The notes under the pieces were generated by a model. That model was not told the origin of the DNA. It worked only from the letters and a program-made list of their open reading frames with translations, and searched no databases. The position numbers were made by a program, and so were the translations under genes. Positions 24,689 through 31,408 of a stretch of 49,446 bases of DNA are shown piece by piece. Positions within the stretch are counted from its first letter, which is position 1; the number at the start of each line of letters is the position of its first letter. The DNA lies in the NCBI RefSeq assembly GCF_900116445.1, contig NZ_FPBH01000048.1, positions 1 to 49,446 of the forward strand, read 5' to 3'. This stretch comes from Paraburkholderia aspalathi. Lineage in GTDB: Bacteria > Pseudomonadota > Gammaproteobacteria > Burkholderiales > Burkholderiaceae.

Positions 24689-25567
24689 TCAGTGGGTGAT
24701 CGCGCCCATGCGCCCGGCCTGGTAATCGGTCACGGCCTGACGGATTTCGTCTTCCGTGTTCATCACGAACGGACCGTAGCGCACCACCGGTTCTTTCAGC
24801 GGTACGCCACCCAGCAGCAGCACTTCGAGCGGCTCGGCGCCGGCCGTCAGCGTGATCGAGTCGCCGTCGTTCCCAAACACCACCATCTTCTGCGCGTCGA
24901 TTTCCTGGCGTGCTTCCCCTTCGCCGTAGAAGCCCTTACCGGACAGGCTGTAAGCAAACACGCGATAGTCGGTCGGCACCGGTTGCTGGATCGTCGCGCC
25001 CGGTTGCAGCGAGAAATGCTGATACAGAATCGGCGTGCGCGTTTCGATCGCCGCCTTCACGCCGAGCGCTTCGCCCGCGATTACCTTCACGCGGACCTTG
25101 CCGTCCACGGACGTTGCGACCGGAATGCTTGCCGACGGTATCTCCTGATAGCGCGGCGCGATCATCTTGTCGCGGCGCGGCAGATTCACCCACAGTTGCA
25201 CGCCATGCACGCGCCCACCGTCGCGCACGAACGACGGGTCCGGCATCTCACTGTGCACGACGCCTGCGCCCGCGGTCATCCATTGCACGTCGCCGGCACG
25301 CAGCGTGCCCGAATGGCCCGCCGAGTCCTTGTGGCCGAACTGACCCTCGAGCGCGTACGTGACCGTTTCGAAGCCGCGATGCGGATGATCCGGCGCGCCT
25401 TTGGCCTCGCCTGGCGCGTAGTCGATCGGCCCCATTTCGTCGAGCAGCAGGAACGGATCGAAATCCATCAGCAAGCGGGTCGGAAACGGACGGTGGACGA
25501 TAAACCCGCCGCCTTCGGTCGTGCGAACGGCGGGAAACGTGCGTTCGATCGTGCGTGTCGTGCTCAT
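24689..25567 (-). CDS. Pirin-family cupin protein
   Basis: A 292-residue bicupin of the pirin family. The metal ligands of the N-terminal cupin are visible: His61 and His63 in HPHRGFETVTY, His105 and Glu107 in GAGVVHSEMPD. Some bacterial pirins have quercetin dioxygenase activity, others act as redox-sensing regulators; sequence does not separate these. ATG 25567 follows AAGGTGA; a TTG three bases upstream is a less likely start. The gene is divergent from a LysR regulator, an arrangement that is common for pirin genes and suggests the regulator controls it. Confidence 0.92.
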   Translation of the reverse strand: MSTTRTIERTFPAVRTTEGGGFIVHRPFPTRLLMDFDPFLLLDEMGPIDYAPGEAKGAPDHPHRGFETVTYALEGQFGHKDSAGHSGTLRAGDVQWMTAGAGVVHSEMPDPSFVRDGGRVHGVQLWVNLPRRDKMIAPRYQEIPSASIPVATSVDGKVRVKVIAGEALGVKAAIETRTPILYQHFSLQPGATIQQPVPTDYRVFAYSLSGKGFYGEGEARQEIDAQKMVVFGNDGDSITLTAGAEPLEVLLLGGVPLKEPVVRYGPFVMNTEDEIRQAVTDYQAGRMGAITH

Positions 25568-25690
25568 CAAAAGTCACCTTAAAAAATGGGGAATAGCGTT
25601 ATTTTTGAAACATAGAGCTATTATAGGGACCGTTTTCCTAGGCGCCAGCCACCCTCACGCAATGGATTGTTCTATTACTGGAACGATGAG

Positions 25691-26680
25691 ATGAAGATCG
25701 ATTCACACAATCTGAATGACCTGATGTATTTTTCGCAGGTCGTCGAACATGGCGGTTTTTCTGCCGCCGAGCGCGTGCTGGGCATTTCCAAGTCGCGCCT
25801 GTCGCGCCGGCTCACTGAGCTGGAGGCGTCGTTAGGCGTACGTTTGTTGCAGCGTTCCACCCGCAAGCTGGCGCTCACTGAAGCCGGCCAGCTCTTCTAC
25901 CAGCACTGTCAGGCGATGCTGAGCGAGGCCCAGGCGGCGGTCAATGTCGTGCAGCAACTTCGCTCTTCGCCGCGTGGCACGGTGCGCGTGAGCGTGCCGG
26001 TGACGATTTCGCAGACCATCCTGTCGCAGATCCTGCCGGAATTCATGCATCGCTACCCGGAAGTGCGGGTGGTGATGCGCGTGACGAACCGTGTGGTTGA
26101 TCTGTTCGAGGATTCGATCGATATCGCGTTGCGTGTGCGCTCCGCTCCGCCTGAGAACGCCAATATCGTCGTGCGGCCGTTGTGGCGCACGCAGCAGATG
26201 CTGGTCGGCGCGCCGAGCCTGTTGCAGCAGAATGCGCCGCCGCTATTGCCTGCCGATCTGAGCCGCTTTGAAACGCTCGACGTGCCGACCGGCGACGGAC
26301 GCCACGTCTTCGATCTGATCGCCCCCGACGGCACGCGCCACGCGCACGAACACGAGCCGCGCCTCGTCACCGCCGATCTGATGACGATTCGTGAAGCCGT
26401 GCTGTCCGGCGTGGGTATCGCGGCATTGCCGGAGATGATGTACGGCAGCGCGCTGCGCGCGGGGCAATTGTCGCCGGTGATGCCCGGCTGGACCCTTCCG
26501 ACGCCGCAGTTGTACGCGGTATTCGTGTCGCGGCAGGGAATGGTGCCGGCTGTGCGCGCGTTCGTCGATTATCTGGTCGAAATGCTCGATCCGGACGAAG
26601 GTAAGCACATTACGGGCGAGTGCCCGACGCGTGCGGCGGCGCAAGACGCAGCGCAGCCTGTTCTTGCAGTCGCGTCATAG
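25691..26680 (+). CDS. LysR-family regulator, divergent from pirin
   Basis: A 329-residue LysR-type transcriptional regulator. The N-terminal winged helix (residues about 5-65) contains FSQVVEHGGFSAAERVLGISKSRLSRRLTELEASLG, and the C-terminal effector domain runs to about residue 300 (VRVSVPVTISQTIL to the end). Residues after 300 form an Ala/Thr/Asp-rich tail. I prefer ATG 25691, which starts MKIDSHNLNDLMYF, over a TTG at 25667. It is divergent from the pirin gene, 123 bases away, and probably regulates both; its effector is unknown. Confidence 0.9.
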   Translation: MKIDSHNLNDLMYFSQVVEHGGFSAAERVLGISKSRLSRRLTELEASLGVRLLQRSTRKLALTEAGQLFYQHCQAMLSEAQAAVNVVQQLRSSPRGTVRVSVPVTISQTILSQILPEFMHRYPEVRVVMRVTNRVVDLFEDSIDIALRVRSAPPENANIVVRPLWRTQQMLVGAPSLLQQNAPPLLPADLSRFETLDVPTGDGRHVFDLIAPDGTRHAHEHEPRLVTADLMTIREAVLSGVGIAALPEMMYGSALRAGQLSPVMPGWTLPTPQLYAVFVSRQGMVPAVRAFVDYLVEMLDPDEGKHITGECPTRAAAQDAAQPVLAVAS

Positions 26681-26755
26681 CACTTATTAGACACGGCAAC
26701 ATCGCTTTTAGCATTTAAGCGCCGCCTGTCATGAGTACTTTCAATGGCAGTTTGC

Positions 26756-26784
26756 TTGAATGCGCGCGCTCGCAGGCCTATAGT
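26756..26784 (+). promoter_or_regulatory. Sigma-70 promoter of the 39-residue peptide gene
   Basis: TTGAAT (26756-26761) and TATAGT (26779-26784) are separated by 17 bases, a good sigma-70 arrangement. Transcription would start near 26791, leaving a 20-base leader to ATG 26811. Confidence 0.65.
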
Positions 26785-26810
26785 GAAATCCCTTCGCTAA
26801 GGAGTCTCTT

Positions 26811-26930
26811 ATGCGAAAACTCATGGCCTCTATGATAGTGGGCCTGATAGGGCTGACCGCGCTGTCCGTGTCGATCACGGCTGTCGCATGCGGTGACTCG
26901 AGCTATCAGTCATCTTCTGATGGTAAATGA
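26811..26930 (+). CDS. Small secreted peptide, possible lipoprotein
   Basis: A 39-residue open frame too short for usual gene finders. It begins MRKLMASMIVGLIGLTALSV and ends in a hydrophilic Ser-rich tail (CGDSSYQSSSDGK). It has a basic start, an 18-residue hydrophobic core and a cysteine at residue 28 in TAVAC, which may be a weak lipobox; a plain signal peptide is the alternative. TAAGGAG precedes ATG at ideal distance, a sigma-70 promoter lies upstream and an intrinsic terminator follows within 33 bases. The size and layout recall entericidin-like small lipoproteins, but I do not recognise the family. The complete gene architecture is the main support. Confidence 0.65.
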   Translation: MRKLMASMIVGLIGLTALSVSITAVACGDSSYQSSSDGK

Positions 26931-26962
26931 TCCCGCCGCCCGAAGGCGCCGAGTGCGCAAAA

Positions 26963-26994
26963 AAAAGGCCTTCATCTGACGATGAAGGCCTTTT
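26963..26994. terminator. Bidirectional terminator, peptide gene and exbD
   Basis: AAAAGGCCTTCATC (26963-26976) pairs perfectly with GATGAAGGCCTTTT (26981-26994) around a four-base loop. A- and T-runs on both sides allow it to end the rightward peptide transcript and the leftward tonB-exbB-exbD transcript. Confidence 0.93.
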
Positions 26995-27083
26995 ACTTTT
27001 AGCCCTTGAAACAAGGGCTTTTCTGTTTTTTCGGCAGGCGCTGCGTAACAAGGGCAGCATTGCTGCGCTCAGATCACTTGCGC

Positions 27084-27503
27084 TTATTTGCCTTTGGGCT
27101 GCGTGACGAAACCGATCTTCGTGAGACCGCCGGCCTGCGCCGCCGACATCACCTCCGCCACTTTCTCGTACGCGACCTTGCGGTCCGCATCCAGATGCAG
27201 CTCCGGCTGCGGATTCGCTTGCGCAGCCTCTGCAATCTTCGCGCGCAGCGCTGCGTCGTCGACCTTCTTGTCGTCCCACAAGACGTTGCCGTCAGCATCG
27301 ACGGAGACCGTGACTTGCGCGGGCTTGGTGTCTTCTTTCTGACTGCTCGCGTGCGGCAGATCGATTTTGACCGCGTGACGAATCACCGGAATCGTCACCA
27401 TGAAGACGATCAGGAGAACCAACATCACGTCGACGAGCGGCGTCATGTTGATTTCGTTCATCAGGCCGTCGTCATCGTCGCTGGCGAAAGGGCTCATTGC
27501 CAT
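27084..27503 (-). CDS. exbD: ExbD, TonB energising complex subunit
   Basis: A 139-residue inner-membrane protein with one N-terminal helix (PLVDVMLVLLIVFMVTIPVI, residues about 22-41) and a periplasmic domain (residues about 55-135). Asp25 in the helix corresponds to the essential proton-path aspartate of E. coli ExbD. With ExbB it uses the proton gradient to energise TonB-dependent outer-membrane receptors. It is the last gene of the tonB-exbB-exbD run, 16 bases after exbB, and is followed by a terminator. Confidence 0.96.
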   Translation of the reverse strand: MAMSPFASDDDDGLMNEINMTPLVDVMLVLLIVFMVTIPVIRHAVKIDLPHASSQKEDTKPAQVTVSVDADGNVLWDDKKVDDAALRAKIAEAAQANPQPELHLDADRKVAYEKVAEVMSAAQAGGLTKIGFVTQPKGK

Positions 27504-27519
27504 CGGAGTGCCTCGTCGA

Positions 27520-28248
27520 TCAGTTGGCGCGCGCGAGGCGCAAACCGTCGCCGCGCTTGGATGACGACAGGCGGGCGCCCGTCACGAAGAACGCATGCAG
27601 ACCGTGTGCAAAGCGGCTCAGCTTGGCGACGATCGCCTTGTTGGCGCGCGTCAGTGCGTTATAGCCGAGCACGGCCGGAATTGCGACGAAGAGGCCAAAC
27701 GCGGTCATGATCAGTGCTTCACCCACCGGGCCCGCGACCTGATCGATCGACGACTGGCCGCTTGCGCCGATCGCCAGCAGTGCGTGATAGATGCCCCACA
27801 CCGTGCCGAACAGGCCGACGAACGGCGCCGTACTGCCGATCGAGGCGAGAATCGCCAGACCGCTTTGCATGCGCGCAACGCTTTCGTCCATCGTGTCCTT
27901 CAGGCAGCGCGTCACCCAATCCGACACGTCCATGCGATCGTGCAGATGCGGCTGCGTCTGATGATGGTGATCGGCAGCTTCCTGTCCCGACAGCGCGAGT
28001 GCGAGGAACGGGTTGTCGTGCGGCGTCGACGCTCCGGCGCCGAGCTTCTTCACCCCGTCGGCGAGATCGTCCGAATGCCAGAACTGCTGCTCGGCATTCT
28101 TCGTGAGACGCTTCAGGCGCATCACATTCCAGCCTTTGATGACGATCACGCTCCACGACATAACCGACATGATCAACAGCGCGAGCGCGATACCGCGCGT
28201 CACGAAATCCCCTTGCGCCCACACGTGCGCCAATCCGTAGTTTTGCAT
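27520..28248 (-). CDS. exbB: ExbB, proton channel subunit
   Basis: A 242-residue protein of the ExbB/MotA/TolQ family, the proton-conducting partner of ExbD. Three helices are seen at about residues 18-38, 130-155 and 176-198. The conserved family segment GLAILASIGSTAPFVGLFGTVWGIYHAL and VAGPVGEALIMTAFGLFVAIPAVLGYN carry the pore-lining Thr and Gly residues. A His-rich cytoplasmic loop (ADHHHQTQPHLHD, about 89-103) is a little unusual. It lies between tonB (27-base gap) and exbD (16-base gap) on the same strand. Confidence 0.96.
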   Translation of the reverse strand: MQNYGLAHVWAQGDFVTRGIALALLIMSVMSWSVIVIKGWNVMRLKRLTKNAEQQFWHSDDLADGVKKLGAGASTPHDNPFLALALSGQEAADHHHQTQPHLHDRMDVSDWVTRCLKDTMDESVARMQSGLAILASIGSTAPFVGLFGTVWGIYHALLAIGASGQSSIDQVAGPVGEALIMTAFGLFVAIPAVLGYNALTRANKAIVAKLSRFAHGLHAFFVTGARLSSSKRGDGLRLARAN

Positions 28249-28275
28249 TGCAATTCCTTGTTTTTAAAATCTGCC

Positions 28276-29001
28276 TCAATCGTTCAGATTGAAGTTATAA
28301 GGCTGGGTGGCCGTGGCCCGAATGGCCTGACCGTTCTCGAGATAGGGCTTGCACGAGCTCGCATGCGCGGCGGCGATGGCGGCGTCGTCCAGGCGGCTGA
28401 AGCCGCTGCTCTTTTTGAGCGAGATGCTTTCAACCTTTCCTGTCGGTCCGATGACAAACGTCACATAGGCCGTACCGGTTTCGCCGCGGCGCTTCGACAG
28501 CGCGGGGTAGTCCGGCGTGATCATGCTGCACTCGATATGCGAGACGTTCTTCGGCGCCGTGATGTCCATGGTCGGACGGCCGATCGCCGGCGCGGCCTGA
28601 GCGGCTGGCGCCGCCGGTGCGGCAGGCGCGGGCGTCGGTTCGGGCGCGGCGACAGGTGTCGGCGACGGAGCCGCGGCGACCGGCAGCGGCGTGGGTGTCG
28701 GCGTAGGAGTCGGTTTGGGCTGGACCTTCGGCTTGGTGTGAACCGGCGGTGTCGGCTTGGGCGGCGGCGGGGCGATCGATTGCACCGCGACGGGCGCGGC
28801 GACCGGCGCCGGCGCCAGCAGCTGCGCGGTCATCACCTTCGCTTCGATCACGGGTTGCAGCGGTTCATGACGCAGCGTCAGGATCACCGCAAGCAAAGCG
28901 ATGTGAATTGCCGCGACCGCAGCAGTCGCGGACAGCGCACGGGAATTCATTCGGGGGGACGAAGCCGACGTGGCGGCTGAAATGGTATGCGAGGCCTGCA
29001 T
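28276..29001 (-). CDS. tonB: TonB energy-transducing protein
   Basis: A 241-residue TonB. A single membrane anchor lies at residues about 24-44 (ATAAVAAIHIALLAVILTL) and includes the conserved His in AIHIALL. A periplasmic Pro-rich spacer runs from about residue 64 to 140 with PPPPKPTPP and repeated Pro-Thr pairs. The C-terminal TonB domain (about 165-240) contains YPALSKRRGETGTAYVTFVIGPTGKVE. It couples the ExbB-ExbD proton flow to outer-membrane iron and haem receptors. The start may be Met1 or Met18; neither has a strong ribosome binding site. A 20-residue peptide gene lies 48 bases upstream on the same strand. Confidence 0.95.
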   Translation of the reverse strand: MQASHTISAATSASSPRMNSRALSATAAVAAIHIALLAVILTLRHEPLQPVIEAKVMTAQLLAPAPVAAPVAVQSIAPPPPKPTPPVHTKPKVQPKPTPTPTPTPLPVAAAPSPTPVAAPEPTPAPAAPAAPAAQAAPAIGRPTMDITAPKNVSHIECSMITPDYPALSKRRGETGTAYVTFVIGPTGKVESISLKKSSGFSRLDDAAIAAAHASSCKPYLENGQAIRATATQPYNFNLND

Positions 29002-29049
29002 GTTAGCGTGGCGGCGTGCCGTCGATGCGGCACGTCAGACAAGACATCG

Positions 29050-29112
29050 TCATGTTCGAAAGATCAGCAGCGAAATGAACAAAGTAGTCACGAAACCAAT
29101 CAGCAATTCCAT
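29050..29112 (-). CDS. 20-residue hydrophobic peptide between bfd and tonB
   Basis: A 21-codon frame below normal gene-finder limits. The product starts MELLIGFVTTLFISLL and ends IFRT: one almost pure hydrophobic helix with an acidic residue at the N terminus and an Arg near the C terminus, as in small membrane subunits such as KdpF or CydX. AAAAGGAG lies six bases before ATG 29112, a better ribosome binding site than that of tonB. It is in the same direction between bfd and tonB, so it is probably co-transcribed. No function is known to me; stabilisation of the TonB complex is only a guess. A chance frame remains possible. Confidence 0.5.
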   Translation of the reverse strand: MELLIGFVTTLFISLLIFRT

Positions 29113-29289
29113 CTCGAACTCCTTTTAACGGGTGAGCGGGTAGCTGGCTGGTACGGATACTGGCTTGCTGACGGCAGTGGGATAACGCGTGAAGCAGCGC
29201 GTGAAACCGCGCTTAGAAACTGAGCATGAGGCAGTGAGGCAGTGAACACCCAAGGCGCGCCGCGTGGCGCCGCGCCCTCAAGCCGCGAT

Positions 29290-29526
29290 TCAGGCGGCCT
29301 TGCGTTCGTAAAACGTCAGCGGGATAGCCTGCGAGTGATGATCGAAGCCGCAGCGGCTCGCGCACACGCCGCTTTCCATCATGACGCCGCGCACGGAATC
29401 CGCGCACTTGCCACAGCAGGAAGCGACGCCGAGTTCGAACTGGAGTTCGTCGAACGAATCGACGCCATCCGCGATCGAGGCACGGATCTTTCGGTCAGAA
29501 ACAGACTTGCAGACACAGACAATCAT
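29290..29526 (-). CDS. bfd: Bfd, bacterioferritin-associated ferredoxin
   Basis: A 78-residue [2Fe-2S] protein. The four cluster ligands Cys4, Cys6, Cys38 and Cys41 appear in MIVCVCKSVSD and ASCCGKCAD, at the same positions as in E. coli Bfd. It reduces the haem of bacterioferritin to release stored iron. The C-terminal tail after residue 50 has two more cysteines (GVCASRCG). A Fur box lies 24-42 bases upstream, and the gene is transcribed towards the tonB cluster. Bacterioferritin itself is encoded 1.2 kb upstream on the same strand. Confidence 0.95.
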   Translation of the reverse strand: MIVCVCKSVSDRKIRASIADGVDSFDELQFELGVASCCGKCADSVRGVMMESGVCASRCGFDHHSQAIPLTFYERKAA

Positions 29527-29549
29527 GGCAGGGCGTCATAGCTAACGTT

Positions 29550-29568
29550 AATGCGAACTATTATCATT
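29550..29568. promoter_or_regulatory. Fur box before bfd
   Basis: AATGCGAACTATTATCATT matches the Fur consensus well; the right half ATTATCATT is exact. It lies 24 bases before the bfd start and can control bfd and, by read-through, the peptide and tonB-exbB-exbD genes. Confidence 0.87.
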
Positions 29569-29742
29569 TTGATTGGCCGGTTTGGCAAGCGTCCTGCATG
29601 ATTTTTTGTAACAAAACCAGACTCTTAGAAGGGTTTCGACTAAGGAGCGGGGGCCCGGCCAAGCGCCGGAGAAGGGGCGAAAACGGCTAAAAAGCGCCCC
29701 AAAAGGCCATGCGGCGGCGGGAAAACGCGCTGGCGAGAGGTT

Positions 29743-30630
29743 TTATGCGGCTTGGGAATCCGGCGCTGCCGTGCGGCGCGACGGGATTACAACCTGGTCG
29801 ACTGCGGCGTCGATTTGCAGAAGGGTCGCGGCGAGCTGTTGCTGATGGGTGCCGTCGCTGGTCGAATAAAAGCGGGGCAGAACAGCGGCGGCGCTTTCCG
29901 GGGCGGCGCGCAATCCGTGCTGGTCGAGTACCCGCTCCAGCTGACGCGCAATGGCGACGCTTGTGTCGATCAGCATGAGCCGGTCGCCGACGATATCGCG
30001 GATCGCCGCATCGAGAAACGGGTAGTGGGTGCAGCCGAGCACCAGGGTGTCGGCGCCGGCATCGAGCATGGGTTGCAGGTAGCTGCGCAGTAGCGCGCGC
30101 AGTTCGGCGGAGTCTACGTCGCAGCGTTCCACTGCCTGCACGAGCCCGTGGCCCGGCTGGCAAAGAAAACGGCAATCGGCGGCGTAGCGCTCCAGCAGCC
30201 CCTGAAAGCGGGCGCTGCGCAAGGTGACCTGGGTGGCGAGCACGCCGGCTACGCGTGTTTTCGACTGCAGCGCGGCCGGTTTGATGCCTGGCTCGACTCC
30301 CACCAGCGGAATCGCCAGCTTTTCGCGGACCAGTGCGATCGACTGCGCGGTCGCCGTGTTGCATGCGACCACCAGCGCCTTCGCGCCCTGGCTGGCGAGC
30401 CATTGCCCGATTGCAAGGGTGCGGTCGGCGATGAAGTCGTCGTCGCGTTCGCCGTAGGGGGCGTAGAGCGAGTCGGCGACATAGATGAGCGCCTCGCCGG
30501 GCAGTTGCGCCCGGACCGCTCGCAGCACCGACAAACCGCCCAGACCCGAGTCGAATATGCCGACCGGCGCTCGCGAACCGCCACCTGAGGTGGCAATCGT
30601 GGCACTTGAGGACGGCGATTCTGCGGTCAT
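29743..30630 (-). CDS. murI: Glutamate racemase MurI
   Basis: A 295-residue glutamate racemase, which makes D-glutamate for peptidoglycan. The start of the enzyme core is APVGIFDSGLGGLSVLRAV (from about residue 21). The two catalytic cysteines are Cys90 in VVACNTATA and Cys200 in LGCTHYPF. ATG 30630 gives a normal length with a short Ser/Thr-rich N-terminal extension; an upstream start at 30720 would add 30 residues without homology. It lies 100 bases downstream of bfr on the same strand. Confidence 0.95.
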   Translation of the reverse strand: MTAESPSSSATIATSGGGSRAPVGIFDSGLGGLSVLRAVRAQLPGEALIYVADSLYAPYGERDDDFIADRTLAIGQWLASQGAKALVVACNTATAQSIALVREKLAIPLVGVEPGIKPAALQSKTRVAGVLATQVTLRSARFQGLLERYAADCRFLCQPGHGLVQAVERCDVDSAELRALLRSYLQPMLDAGADTLVLGCTHYPFLDAAIRDIVGDRLMLIDTSVAIARQLERVLDQHGLRAAPESAAAVLPRFYSTSDGTHQQQLAATLLQIDAAVDQVVIPSRRTAAPDSQAA

Positions 30631-30730
30631 AGGCGATGAGGACACGCGCGGCACAGCGGTCACGGCAAACTCACAAAACGGGGAAGTGCGCAAGTATACC
30701 GCCCGCGCTGGCCGTTCCAACGTGGTCCGA

Positions 30731-31210
30731 TCAGGACTCGATCGAACCCATTGCGGTTTGCTGGTAGTTCTGGATGCCGACCTTGTCGATCAGGTCCAGC
30801 TGCGTTTCAAGCCAGTCAATGTGTTCTTCGGTGTCGTCGAGAATCTTCACGAAGATTTCGCGCGAGATGAAGTCACGCACGGATTCGCAGTACGCGATGG
30901 CTTCCTTGCAGGTGCTTTGCGAAATCTGTTCGAGCTTCAGATCGCACTCGAGGATTTCTTTGGTTTCTTCGCCGATCAGCAGCTTGTGCAGGTCTTGCAG
31001 GTTAGGCAGACCGTCGAGCATGAAAATGCGTTCGATCAACCAGTCGGCGTGCTTCATTTCGCCGATCGATTCGTCGTATTCATGCTTGCCGAGTTTCTCG
31101 AGTCCCCAGTGCTTGTACATCCGCGCGTGCAGGAAGTACTGATTGATGGCGGTGAGCTCGTTCTTGAGCTGGGAGTTCAGATACTCGATAACTTTCTTGT
31201 CGCCTTGCAT
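30731..31210 (-). CDS. bfr: Bacterioferritin
   Basis: A 159-residue haem-containing ferritin that assembles into a 24-mer and stores iron. Met52, the haem ligand, is in SIGEMKHADWLIERI, and the ferroxidase residues Glu18, Glu51 and His54 are present, with Glu and His of the second half in DDTEEHIDWLE. GGTTTCCTTATTAG upstream on the complementary strand corresponds to a moderate ribosome binding site (AAGGAAACC). The upstream region contains a perfect A/T-rich hairpin and a weak Fur-like site. Its partner bfd lies about 1.2 kb downstream. Confidence 0.97.
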   Translation of the reverse strand: MQGDKKVIEYLNSQLKNELTAINQYFLHARMYKHWGLEKLGKHEYDESIGEMKHADWLIERIFMLDGLPNLQDLHKLLIGEETKEILECDLKLEQISQSTCKEAIAYCESVRDFISREIFVKILDDTEEHIDWLETQLDLIDKVGIQNYQQTAMGSIES

Positions 31211-31270
31211 GGGGTTTCCTTATTAGAGACTTGAATTTCCCAGAACAATAAACGCCGAAGGACAAAAAGC

Positions 31271-31298
31271 CAAGGCAAAAAAACAGTTTTTTGCCTTG
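31271..31298. promoter_or_regulatory. Perfect 12-bp inverted repeat before bfr
   Basis: CAAGGCAAAAAA (31271-31282) pairs with TTTTTTGCCTTG (31287-31298) around a 4-base spacer, 61-88 bases before the bfr start. It could be an operator or part of the bfr leader; the fumarase terminator is a separate hairpin further upstream. Confidence 0.6.
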
Positions 31299-31318
31299 AT
31301 TTGCAAGGTTTTGTGCGT

Positions 31319-31337
31319 GATGCGTACCGTTCTCATT
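31319..31337. promoter_or_regulatory. Weak Fur-like site before bfr
   Basis: Read on the minus strand, AATGAGAACGGTACGCATC resembles the box before ftrA (TTGAGAATGGTTCGCATT), but the right half keeps only about three of seven consensus positions. Recorded as a possible site only. Confidence 0.3.
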
Positions 31338-31344
31338 TCATCAT

Positions 31345-31373
31345 AAAAAAGCCGGGGTTCGAGGCCCCGGCTT
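31345..31373 (-). terminator. Terminator of the fumarase gene
   Basis: On the minus strand AAGCCGGGG pairs with CCCCGGCTT (31349-31357 with 31365-31373) and is followed by a T-run (31345-31350 read in reverse). It starts 36 bases after the fumarase stop codon. Confidence 0.93.
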
Positions 31374-31408
31374 CTACTTTCCAGCTGTTACCGCCGATCA
31401 AACGCTGA

